From contig CABXXS010000027.1 of NCBI GenBank assembly GCA_902516225.1, positions 1 to 13,612 on the forward strand: a DNA stretch of 13,612 nucleotides, given 5' to 3'. The translations under genes were made by a program, and so were the position numbers. The notes beneath the pieces are model-generated. The model was not told where the DNA came from and did not search any database. It saw only the letters and a program-made list of their open reading frames with translations. The DNA comes from Puniceicoccaceae bacterium (lineage in GTDB: Bacteria; Verrucomicrobiota; Verrucomicrobiae; Opitutales; Coraliomargaritaceae). Below are positions 1 to 6,789 of this stretch, in pieces. The number at the start of each line of letters is the position of its first letter. Position 1 is the first letter of the stretch.

Positions 1-1144
1 ACAGTCATTTACAGGAGATCCTATGCTTGAAATTTCCCCTCACGGGAATCCACTAATAGTCCATAAGATCCTAACAGATCTTATGGAACGCGGCTGTCGC
101 TCCGCTGATCCTGGTGAATTTACCCGGACTGCATTTATAAATGGACGCATGGATTTGAGCCAGGCAGAAGCGATTTCAGACCTAATCAGAGCCCGCTCCG
201 ATCGTAGTCTCAAAGCAGCGCAACGCCAGTTGCACGGATCTGTAGGTCGTAAAATGAGCGAGTTAACCGAGCGCCTAATCAATATAATGGCGCACCTAGA
301 GGCCTATATTGATTTTCCAGAAGAAGATCTTCCCTCGGAGGACCAAGAAGGGCCGGCCGCTGAATTATACACTTTGATCAAGGAAATATGCGATTTGGTT
401 GAGACCCAGCGCTACAGTGCGCTGCTTCATGAAGGGATTAAAACTCTTATAATCGGCGAGCCTAATGTCGGAAAGAGCAGCCTAATTAACATCTTAACTG
501 GCTCTGACCGCTCTATAGTAAGCGATGTTCCAGGGACTACCCGTGATTATATCTCAGCATTTATGATGCTCGGTTCGTGGCGAATTGAAATTTTAGATAC
601 AGCTGGAATCCATGCTTCTTGTGGTGTAATAGAAAAAGCAGGGATAGGTCACACTATAGAACAGTCACAGACAGCTGATTTCTTCCTGCTCGTATTAGAT
701 GCGACAATGCCTGCGCCTCTTCTACCAAAGGACCTAATAAATTGTATGACACCAGAGAATACTATTATAATTGAAAATAAGATTGATTTACCAAAGGCGA
801 AGGAAAAGACCGATTTCATGCCAGAACTCAAACACGTGCGGACATCGATCAAAGAAGGCAAGGGCCTCGAAACTATGCGTGCATTATGGCTAGAATCTAT
901 TGATGATAGCCATTCGCAGTCTTATAAAGAGGGGGTAGTAGTTAATGCTAGGCACGCGAAGCTTCTTACAGAAGCTGTTGATAATATGAAGCTTGCGGCA
1001 TCTAAACTTAAGAAGAAGGAGCACTTGGAGCTGGTTGCTGCGGATTTGCGAGATGCGGTGGATCATATAGGACAAGTCGTAGGGCGTGTCGACAATGAGC
1101 GCATGTTAGACTCTTTATTTAAGCAATTTTGTATCGGCAAATGA
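1..1144 (+). CDS. mnmE: tRNA uridine-5-carboxymethylaminomethyl modification GTPase MnmE (5' truncated by window edge)
   Basis: MnmE is a dimeric, potassium-dependent GTPase. With MnmG it installs the (carboxymethyl)aminomethyl group on U34 of tRNAs reading split codon boxes. The frame is open from base 2, so the true start lies upstream. The first visible residues (SFTGDP, then EISPHGNP) match the end of the N-terminal tetrahydrofolate-binding domain, so roughly 75 residues are missing; 380 are visible. The GTPase motifs are all present: P-loop GEPNVGKSS (455-481), potassium-loop GTTRD (533-547), DTAG (596-607) and NKID (776-787). The gene ends in the hallmark FCIGK (1127-1141) carrying the family's conserved C-terminal cysteine. 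The residue two after DTAG is His where Escherichia coli has Arg275; the catalytic Glu (E282 equivalent, in IEKAGI) is kept. The stop overlaps the mnmG start by four bases (ATGA), which suggests translational coupling. Identification is very secure. Confidence 0.97.
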   Translation, partial: QSFTGDPMLEISPHGNPLIVHKILTDLMERGCRSADPGEFTRTAFINGRMDLSQAEAISDLIRARSDRSLKAAQRQLHGSVGRKMSELTERLINIMAHLEAYIDFPEEDLPSEDQEGPAAELYTLIKEICDLVETQRYSALLHEGIKTLIIGEPNVGKSSLINILTGSDRSIVSDVPGTTRDYISAFMMLGSWRIEILDTAGIHASCGVIEKAGIGHTIEQSQTADFFLLVLDATMPAPLLPKDLINCMTPENTIIIENKIDLPKAKEKTDFMPELKHVRTSIKEGKGLETMRALWLESIDDSHSQSYKEGVVVNARHAKLLTEAVDNMKLAASKLKKKEHLELVAADLRDAVDHIGQVVGRVDNERMLDSLFKQFCIGK

Positions 1145-3141
1145 GTGGAGGACTAAAATTCGGGAAGCAACAACCCTACGACGTAATCGTATGCGGCGCT
1201 GGCCACGCTGGTTGCGAAGCCGCCCTAGCCTCCTCTAGGCTCGGCGCGGATACCCTTCTACTCACAGGAAATCTAGATACTGTGGCGCAAATGAGCTGTA
1301 ATCCGGCCATTGGCGGCCAGGCAAAGGGCCATATGGTACGTGAAATTGACGCACTTGGCGGAGAGATGGCAATAAATACAGATACTACAGCTATACAATT
1401 CCGCTTACTGAATGCGTCTAAAGGGCCAGCAGTACAGGCGCCAAGAGCGCAATGTGACAAGAAGGCTTATCAATTTAGAATGAAGCACGTGCTCGAATTA
1501 CAAGACCATTTAGATATTTTCCAGGCCATGGTCGAAGGGCTAATCTATAAAAATGGGCAAGTTGTGGGCATACGAACGAATCTGGACATTGAATTTTATG
1601 CAAAAAGTGTAGTAGTGACAACTGGCACGTTCTTGAGGGGGCTCATGCATGTAGGTAAAAATCAGAACGAGGGCGGCAGGATGGGCGATTTTTCCGCAAA
1701 AGGCCTATCAGCCTCCTTTACAGAAGCGGGAATAGAGCTAGAGCGCTTAAAAACTGGCACGCCGCCACGCATTTTAGGCAGCACGATAGATTTCAGCTGC
1801 CTAGAAGAACAAAAAGGAGATCCTATCCCTACACTTTTTGCTTTTTATGACACTCGAGGGATAAAAGATATGTTCCACGTGGAACATAAATCAAAAAAAG
1901 AGCCTAAATCGCGGCATCCGTTGTTCCACGTGGAACATCCGGGCCAAACCAAACCGGGCTGGATGCCAGCGGAAAATCAAGTCTCCTGCTGGATGACTTA
2001 TACTGGCCCGGAAACCCGAAAAGTTGTCGCTGAAAACCTTCACCTTTCGCCAATGTACTCAGGGCAAATTGAAGGAACTGGGCCACGCTATTGCCCCAGT
2101 ATTGAAGATAAATTTGTGCGTTTTGCAGAGAAGGAACGCCATATGCTTTTTTTAGAGCCCGAGGGGCGAAACACAAATGAATGGTACATAAATGGACTCT
2201 CGACCAGCTTGCCATTCGATGTTCAATTAAAGATGCTACGCAGTATAGATGGTCTGCATAACGTACATATGCTTCGACCTGCTTATGCAGTTGAATACGA
2301 CTTTGCGCCACCCACGCAATTATTTCCCTCACTAGAGTCTAAAAAAGTTGAGAATCTATTCTTCGCGGGGCAAATTAACGGGACATCGGGATATGAAGAA
2401 GCAGCAGGACAAGGTCTGATAGCTGGCGTGAATGCTGTACAAAAAATAAGGGGAGGAGAGGCGTTAGTCTTAAAACGCCATCAAGCCTATTTAGGCGTTT
2501 TAATCGATGACCTTGTAACCAAAGGGACGAAAGAGCCGTATCGCATGTTTTCCAGCCGCGCGGAGCACCGCCTATTACTCAACCATCCTAGCGCTGAACT
2601 CCGGCTTTTTGAGGAAGCAAATAATATGCAACTTGTTGATAAAGAACGGTTAAAGAGAATCAAAGAGAAGTTATCGAAGGTAGACACTTGGGCAAGCCGC
2701 TTAGAGAAAGAGTGTCGCGAAGGGGAGAGCTATGCGCTCCATCTGCGACGCTCACACGCACAAGAGGACTTCCCTGACGAACTAAAAGAGGAATCAGAGG
2801 AAGTGCGGGAAGAAGTGCGCTACCGCGTGGTCTTCAAAGGCTATTTAGAGCGTGAGCAAAAGCAGATCGAGAAACTTCGGCACATTGATAAGATACGCCT
2901 GCCAAAGGGATTTGATTTCGGCCAAGTAAAAGGTCTTCGCAGCGAAAGCTTACAAAAGTTAAGTGAAGTCGCTCCTCGCACTCTAGGGCAAGCCAGTCGC
3001 ATAAGTGGAGTCAACCCAGCAGACATCAGTATTCTAATGGTTCACCTAGAAGCCAAATCTGTCTCGAAAAAACGCAAGTCTAGGGGTTCACTCGTTAAGG
3101 ATGCAAAGGGAGCCAGTAGCGCGGACAGGTTGCAGAGGTAA
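1141..3141 (+). CDS. mnmG: tRNA uridine-5-carboxymethylaminomethyl modification enzyme MnmG (GidA), with parS-bearing insertion
   Basis: MnmG is the FAD/NADH-dependent partner of MnmE in U34 modification of tRNA. I place the start at ATG 1141, which overlaps the mnmE stop; the frame also extends to a TTG at 1129, but that would add only MYRQ. The product is 666 residues, against about 630 for the family. Visible motifs are the dinucleotide-binding GAGHAG (residues 19-24), the SCNPAIGG cysteine motif, RLKTGTPPR, the RYCPSIEDK cysteine motif and the C-terminal GQASRISGV. Two regions account for the extra length. One is an insertion around residues 239-275, between the GDPIPTLFAF segment and CWMTYT, which holds two FHVEH peptides (244-249 with the preceding Met, 261-266 with the preceding Leu). 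Each FHVEH is encoded by a perfect parS palindrome. The other is a basic, low-complexity C-terminal tail of about 28 residues. No Shine-Dalgarno motif precedes the start. Confidence 0.97.
   Translation: MSGGLKFGKQQPYDVIVCGAGHAGCEAALASSRLGADTLLLTGNLDTVAQMSCNPAIGGQAKGHMVREIDALGGEMAINTDTTAIQFRLLNASKGPAVQAPRAQCDKKAYQFRMKHVLELQDHLDIFQAMVEGLIYKNGQVVGIRTNLDIEFYAKSVVVTTGTFLRGLMHVGKNQNEGGRMGDFSAKGLSASFTEAGIELERLKTGTPPRILGSTIDFSCLEEQKGDPIPTLFAFYDTRGIKDMFHVEHKSKKEPKSRHPLFHVEHPGQTKPGWMPAENQVSCWMTYTGPETRKVVAENLHLSPMYSGQIEGTGPRYCPSIEDKFVRFAEKERHMLFLEPEGRNTNEWYINGLSTSLPFDVQLKMLRSIDGLHNVHMLRPAYAVEYDFAPPTQLFPSLESKKVENLFFAGQINGTSGYEEAAGQGLIAGVNAVQKIRGGEALVLKRHQAYLGVLIDDLVTKGTKEPYRMFSSRAEHRLLLNHPSAELRLFEEANNMQLVDKERLKRIKEKLSKVDTWASRLEKECREGESYALHLRRSHAQEDFPDELKEESEEVREEVRYRVVFKGYLEREQKQIEKLRHIDKIRLPKGFDFGQVKGLRSESLQKLSEVAPRTLGQASRISGVNPADISILMVHLEAKSVSKKRKSRGSLVKDAKGASSADRLQR
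1871..1886. promoter_or_regulatory. parS: parS-like ParB binding site 1 (inside mnmG)
   Basis: TGTTCCACGTGGAACA is a perfect 16-bp palindrome, flanked by A and T that extend it to 18 bp (1870-1887). It fits the bacterial parS pattern TGTTNCACGTGAAACA and equals the fully symmetric variant known from pseudomonads. parS loads ParB, which then spreads as a CTP-dependent clamp and directs origin segregation with ParA and SMC. The site lies in frame in mnmG and encodes FHVEH. parA and parB are not in the window, so binding is inferred. Confidence 0.88.
1922..1937. promoter_or_regulatory. parS: parS-like ParB binding site 2 (inside mnmG)
   Basis: This is a second identical 16-bp palindrome, TGTTCCACGTGGAACA, exactly 51 bp (17 codons) after the first and in the same reading frame, so it again encodes FHVEH. 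The bases between and after the two copies are not similar, so only the palindrome itself is repeated. That is what selection on a protein-binding site would leave, rather than a recent tandem duplication. Centre-to-centre distance is close to five helical turns. Confidence 0.88.
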
Positions 3142-3202
3142 GGCTAAAGCGGGGTAGGTGCCTGCGGGCTTCCAGACCAATATACCAAGGTAATGCAACT
3201 AC

Positions 3203-4480
3203 TCAAGAGAGCGTGCGACTAACCTGAAAGACGCTGGTCACAATGCCAACTGCGATTAGCGCTACCAGAACAAATGCACAAATTAACGCGCCAGTAGAAA
3301 CAAGAGCCGTCAGGCGTGTAAGTCGATCAGTCAATTCATTGCGAAAGCTTTTTGTAATTTCGTTCATACTATGAGCTAAATTACCTGTATTCTCTCCCAC
3401 GGTAAGTATGTCGACTGCCAGGTTGGGCATGAAATCATTACGCTGAAACGCTTGGGCAATAGAGAGTCCTTCATTTACTTGGGTACGCGCAGTATGGAAG
3501 TGTTCTCTAAGGTCCGTATTTTTTACTGTGCGTTCGGTCAGGCGCAGAGTTTCCGTTGTATTGATACCACTCTCAAGAAGTGTACTAATCAAATTACCAA
3601 CCTGGAATAAATCTCCGTAAAAAAATATTTTCCCTATCAGCGGGAGCTTAAGGAGCCAAGCATCTGACCGGCGTAGGCCCGCGTCCGTATGCCTCCATTG
3701 TTGATAAGCGATGACCGCAAAAACCAGCGCGACAAGCGCAAACGGCCCCCCTTGTGCAACTACATTTGACCCTTCAATCAAAACTCGAGCGCTCCAAGTC
3801 ATCTCACCCCCTAAACGGTCCAGCATGCCTTGGATTTGTGGTAGTAATACAGTCATAAACAAAACAACTACTCCGATCGCTACACTACAAATGAAGGCCG
3901 GGTAAATCATACTCGCGATCATTTTCTTCCGAATCGCCTCTTTCTCCTCCATATAGTCGATCACTTTACGCAAAATTGGAGCTAGATTGCCCGTGGCTTC
4001 ACCTGCCTCAATTACATAACTTATTGATCCAGGAAAATAGCGCGGTTGCCTCGACATCGCCCCAGCCAAGGTCAAACCCTCACTTAGATCGCGCCATAGC
4101 GTCTGCACGATCCCCTGTTGTTCCTTATTACTAAGGCGCTGACTGAGGATACGAATAGAGTCTCCGACTGGCAGACCAGAACTATGTAGTTCCATCAACC
4201 GCTTAAGAACAGTAAGGCCTACACCCTCACGCTTCTTTCCGCGGGTTTTTATGCCAATCCCAGCGCTTGTTTTGCTACTTTTTGATCCACGCCAATCTTT
4301 GAGTCTTTCTACCAGTTTATCCGCGGCAGAAGAAGCACCTAAGTCACCCTCTTTGAGAGTTATCGGCGTGAGCCCCTGCGCATGCAAACGCTGCAAAGCC
4401 AAGCGACGCTCCAAAGCTTCCACTTCACCACTTGTAACGGAGCCTTTCTCATCGCGTGCCTTGTAAAAAAATACTGCCAT
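3203..4480 (-). CDS. pilC: Type IV pilus / type II secretion inner-membrane platform protein (PilC/GspF family)
   Basis: PilC/GspF proteins form the inner-membrane platform on which the assembly ATPase drives pilin or pseudopilin polymerisation. From ATG 4480 the product has 425 residues and opens with MAVFFYKARDEKG, the usual family N-terminus. A charged linker (about 50-88) leads to two T2SSF domains, about 90-213 and 294-417. Each carries the repeated signature (EAGEATGNL at 158-166, VGENTGNL at 361-368). Three hydrophobic segments are visible near 191-216, 244-262 and 393-419, as expected. The frame extends to a GTG at 4522, adding 14 residues untypical of the family, so I reject that start. 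The gene stands alone: no pilB, pilT or pilin is adjacent, so sequence cannot decide between a pilus and a secretion system. It is convergent with mnmG and has no Shine-Dalgarno motif. Confidence 0.93.
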   Translation of the reverse strand: MAVFFYKARDEKGSVTSGEVEALERRLALQRLHAQGLTPITLKEGDLGASSAADKLVERLKDWRGSKSSKTSAGIGIKTRGKKREGVGLTVLKRLMELHSSGLPVGDSIRILSQRLSNKEQQGIVQTLWRDLSEGLTLAGAMSRQPRYFPGSISYVIEAGEATGNLAPILRKVIDYMEEKEAIRKKMIASMIYPAFICSVAIGVVVLFMTVLLPQIQGMLDRLGGEMTWSARVLIEGSNVVAQGGPFALVALVFAVIAYQQWRHTDAGLRRSDAWLLKLPLIGKIFFYGDLFQVGNLISTLLESGINTTETLRLTERTVKNTDLREHFHTARTQVNEGLSIAQAFQRNDFMPNLAVDILTVGENTGNLAHSMNEITKSFRNELTDRLTRLTALVSTGALICAFVLVALIAVGIVTSVFQVSRTLS

Positions 4481-4619
4481 ATTAATATAGAATGAGTGTC
4501 CTGATGACGGCGGCAAGTCCACCCTTTTCGTCGACCAATAAGGCCTGTATTTCAGAACTAAGATAGCTAATAGGCACCTACTGGCTTAATTGACCATTAA
4601 CACTGGTTCCTTTAACCTA

Positions 4620-4648
4620 ATTTTATGATTCTAAGATTATTACCACAA
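4620..4648 (-). promoter_or_regulatory. possible sigma70-type promoter for pilC
   Basis: On the minus strand, TTGTGG (4648-4643), a 17-base spacer and TAAAAT (4625-4620) form a plausible -35/-10 pair about 140 bases before the pilC start. It lies in the AT-rich 265-base divergent region 4481-4745 between pilC and the Nudix gene. For the plus-strand gene only a poor candidate is visible there: TTGGCA at 4665-4670 and TATACC at 4692-4697, with a 21-base spacer. Nothing else is recognisable in this intergenic stretch. Confidence 0.3.
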
Positions 4649-4745
4649 AAGCACCCAATTACTTTTGGCAGTAGCAAAAAATTTAAGCAACTATACCGCG
4701 CTTTAAATAAGCCAGATAGCTAATTTCTACAAACAGTAAGTCGTC

Positions 4746-5285
4746 ATGTCTCCGCCTAAACCCATTACAACTCAAGAAGAACTATTCGATGTAGTCGATG
4801 GCAATGATTGCGTGATTTACCAAGAGAAACGCTCCACCGTTCATGAAAAACAACTTCGCCACCGAGCTGTTCATATCTTCGTTTTTAATAAATCCGGCCA
4901 GCTATACCTCCAGCGCCGTTCAATGAACAAGGACACCGCACCAGGGAAATGGGTAAGTTCCTGCTCAGGCCATGTTGATAGTGGGGAAGATTACGATGCT
5001 TCCGCGAGGCGCGAGCTCAGCGAAGAACTCGGACTCCACGAGACAAGCGACCTAAAGCGTAAATTTAAAGAATCCCCCTGCATTCAAACTGGCTGCGAAT
5101 TCGTCTGGGTCTACACGTGCAAGGCTTGTGGTCCATTCGAACTCGACCCCTTAGAAGTAAGCGATGGCCAGTGGATTGATCTCGAGCGCCTAAACAAGTG
5201 GCTCGAAGAACGCCCACGAGATTTCGCACGGTCCTTTAATTACTTGTGGGCAAAATTCCGCAGTATGCGAGAACTGCCTAAGTGA
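4746..5285 (+). CDS. Nudix hydrolase, Idi/YfcD-like
   Basis: The 179-residue product is a single-domain Nudix protein. The full Nudix box is present at about residues 78-100: it starts GHVDSGE and ends [11 protein letters not shown], matching GX5EX7REUXEEXGU, the divalent-metal site that cleaves nucleoside-diphosphate-linked substrates. The N-terminal [10 protein letters not shown] and [12 protein letters not shown] segments resemble the Nudix subgroup that includes YfcD and type I isopentenyl-diphosphate isomerase. Isomerase activity is doubtful: the Idi catalytic cysteine lies directly before GH (CGH), whereas here the sequence is CSGH, with Ser there and Cys one residue earlier. A Glu (CEFVW) does align with the Idi catalytic glutamate. 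The substrate is therefore unknown. The gene is a monocistron between divergent pilC and convergent queD (35-base gap), and its start lacks a Shine-Dalgarno motif. Confidence 0.85.
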   Translation: MSPPKPITTQEELFDVVDGNDCVIYQEKRSTVHEKQLRHRAVHIFVFNKSGQLYLQRRSMNKDTAPGKWVSSCSGHVDSGEDYDASARRELSEELGLHETSDLKRKFKESPCIQTGCEFVWVYTCKACGPFELDPLEVSDGQWIDLERLNKWLEERPRDFARSFNYLWAKFRSMRELPK

Positions 5286-5320
5286 AATCCGCCTTTTCTT
5301 GCGCCGCTCGACCAAGCTCT

Positions 5321-5755
5321 CTACTTCTGTGGCTGGAAAGTAGCCGAGTTCTTACTATCTTCCATGATCTCAATATTAGTGATCCAAGCACGTCCTGACG
5401 TCCTTTCGCGAACCATAGGATCAAAAATCTCATGTAGGTGCTGAGCAATTCCTTCGCAGGAACAATTAGGCAAGAGATATGCTTTAAAAAGACCGTCGTA
5501 CTGTTCAAGCAGAGCCTCTACGGATGTGTCGTCTTGATTAAAGAGACAGGCATGGTCAAGATTTTCATCGATCCAAAGCTTTAGGTATTTAAGCTCTCCA
5601 AAATCCACCACGAAGCCATTGCTATCTAATCCTCGACAGGCAAAGGTCAATGAAATGCCCCAGTTGTGCCCGTGGATGAGAGAACAGTGGCCAGCGTGTA
5701 AGTGCTGACGATGGGCAAAAGCAATGTCGCGATAGGTCTTTTTACAGGTAAACAT
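5321..5755 (-). CDS. queD: 6-carboxy-5,6,7,8-tetrahydropterin synthase QueD
   Basis: QueD converts 7,8-dihydroneopterin triphosphate to 6-carboxytetrahydropterin, the first committed step to preQ0 and queuosine. The 144-residue product has the fold's key residues: zinc ligands His15 (FAHR), His28 and His30 (HGHNW), the catalytic Cys24 just before the HGH motif, and the DH pair in NLDHACL. The DFGELK segment is also typical. Length is slightly above the usual 120 because of the region around residues 75-105, which carries extra material. It lies 57 bases downstream of queC on the same strand, so the two are probably co-transcribed as queC-queD. queE and queF are not in the window. No Shine-Dalgarno motif precedes the start. 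Confidence 0.93.
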   Translation of the reverse strand: MFTCKKTYRDIAFAHRQHLHAGHCSLIHGHNWGISLTFACRGLDSNGFVVDFGELKYLKLWIDENLDHACLFNQDDTSVEALLEQYDGLFKAYLLPNCSCEGIAQHLHEIFDPMVRERTSGRAWITNIEIMEDSKNSATFQPQK

Positions 5756-5812
5756 ATAGATTCAATTTTGAGTAGGCGTGATACTTTCTTTATGATGGAG
5801 TTTTTTGTGAGT

Positions 5813-6514
5813 TTAGAGCCGCCAGTTATTGCTCCTCAAGCTAGATACACTAGGCGCTTCAGGGGCATAGGTAGTAGGATCATCGACACAAGCAAGGTCG
5901 AAGGCTTCACGGCGCTCTATACAGGTGCCGCAACGACCGCAGTGCTCTTCGACCCCTTTGTAGCAGGACCAAGTCTGGGCTACAGGTACACCAAGCTCAA
6001 AGGCTCGGCGTACAATATCTGCCTTGGTCCAGTCTACGAACGGTCGGATGAGCTCAATGGACTTCCAGTCAGCCAGTCGAATAGCTTCAGCCATCGCATC
6101 CGCAAATTCATTCCGGCAGTCGGGATAGATTGCGTGGTCGCCGGAATGGGCAGCATAAGCTATCTGTTCTGCTTTAATGGATAGCGCATGTCCGGTCGCA
6201 ACAGCGAGAAAGATCATGTTGCGATTGGGAACGACTGTGCTTTTCATTGACTCCTCAGTGTAGTGTCCCTCGGCAACCTCAATCTCCGAAGAAGTAAGAC
6301 TACTCCCCGCTAAGAAGGGTCGCATAGCGGAGAGATCGACGCTGGAGTGGGGGACCCCCAGTTCAGCACAAATAGCATCCGCGTGCTTAAGTTCACAGCG
6401 ATGGCGCTGCCCATAATCAATGGATAAAGCATGTGTCTCATGGTCAGCGGCCAAGAGATGGTAGAGTAGCACAGTAGAATCTAGCCCTCCGGAATAAACA
6501 ATAACGGTCTTCAT
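5813..6514 (-). CDS. queC: 7-cyano-7-deazaguanine synthase QueC
   Basis: QueC makes preQ0 (7-cyano-7-deazaguanine) from 7-carboxy-7-deazaguanine, ATP and ammonia. The 233-residue product shows the PP-loop ATP-pyrophosphatase motif SGGLDS at residues 8-13, the SIDYGQRH segment and VVPNRNM. The C-terminal zinc site is Cys184, Cys192, Cys195 and Cys198 (C-x7-C-x2-C-x2-C). All of this agrees with full-length family members. It is the first gene of a likely queC-queD unit. The upstream region 6515-6789 is shared with the divergent nusA gene; I looked for a preQ1 riboswitch there and did not recognise one. The start ATG 6514 has no Shine-Dalgarno motif. Confidence 0.96.
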   Translation of the reverse strand: MKTVIVYSGGLDSTVLLYHLLAADHETHALSIDYGQRHRCELKHADAICAELGVPHSSVDLSAMRPFLAGSSLTSSEIEVAEGHYTEESMKSTVVPNRNMIFLAVATGHALSIKAEQIAYAAHSGDHAIYPDCRNEFADAMAEAIRLADWKSIELIRPFVDWTKADIVRRAFELGVPVAQTWSCYKGVEEHCGRCGTCIERREAFDLACVDDPTTYAPEAPSVSSLRSNNWRL

Positions 6515-6690
6515 GAATTCAGTAATTTTGCCAGTGGGTGGCGCCCTGGGAATTCAGTGAGCAGAGCGTCAAATAGGTTCAAAAATGGGCGCATGGGCGG
6601 TTAGGAGCAAGTGTAAAGCGAGCTCTTTATTTATTAAGGGTAATTCCTCGCCTATCACTAAGTTGCCGCTAAAACGGGCCTACAGGTAGC

Positions 6691-6718
6691 TTGACAAAAG
6701 CCGAGCGCCTACTAATCT
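6691..6718 (+). promoter_or_regulatory. likely sigma70 promoter of the nusA operon
   Basis: A consensus -35 box TTGACA (6691-6696) is followed after 16 bases by TAATCT (6713-6718), which keeps the three most conserved -10 positions. Transcription would begin near 6725 and give a leader of about 65 bases before nusA. The rest of the 275-base divergent region 6515-6789 holds a 9-bp direct repeat (GAATTCAGT at 6515-6523 and 6550-6558) near the queC start, and otherwise nothing I recognise. Confidence 0.5.
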
Positions 6719-6750
6719 ACCGACCACACTTTTAAACCTAGTATCACTTA

Positions 6751-6781
6751 AAAGCGGGCCTAGCCTGCTTTTTTTATTTTT
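6751..6781 (+). terminator. intrinsic terminator in the nusA leader (possible attenuator)
   Basis: The stem AGCGGGC (6753-6759) pairs with GCCTGCT (6763-6769) with one G-T wobble and a CTA loop. Flanking A and T bases (6751-6752, 6770-6771) lengthen the stem to nine pairs. It is followed directly by a T-rich run interrupted by a single A, ending at 6781. This is a good rho-independent terminator for plus-strand transcription. It ends about eight bases before the nusA ATG and lies downstream of the likely promoter, so it can hardly serve an upstream gene: queC points the other way. It is best read as a leader terminator. Confidence 0.7.
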
Positions 6782-6789
6782 AGCATCCA

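Noticed and set aside
596..640. Loss of the MnmE catalytic glutamate after DTAG
   Set aside because: Careful alignment of DTAG to the IEKAGI segment shows that the E282 equivalent is kept. Only the Arg275 position differs (His).
1129..1140. TTG codon as an upstream start for mnmG
   Set aside because: It adds only MYRQ, overlaps mnmE further and has no supporting ribosome-binding motif. ATG 1141 gives the common ATGA overlap.
3142..3202. Terminator hairpin between convergent mnmG and pilC
   Set aside because: GC-rich bases are present, but no stem of good length followed by a T tract could be drawn in either direction.
4481..4522. GTG 4522 as the start of pilC, giving 439 residues
   Set aside because: The 14 added residues are not typical of the family. 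The conserved N-terminus (AVFFYKARD) starts right after ATG 4480.
5702..6184. 160-residue plus-strand open frame opposite queC/queD
   Set aside because: It lies antisense to two clearly identified genes and has no recognisable domain.
6515..6558. 9-bp direct repeat GAATTCAGT upstream of queC as an operator
   Set aside because: Two short copies 35 bp apart, without symmetry or a known regulator, are too little to call a site. They are mentioned only in the promoter entry.
6515..6690. preQ1 riboswitch upstream of queC, or a tRNA upstream of nusA (as metY in enterobacteria)
   Set aside because: Neither a preQ1 aptamer pattern nor a cloverleaf with a T-loop/anticodon arrangement could be found by eye on either strand.
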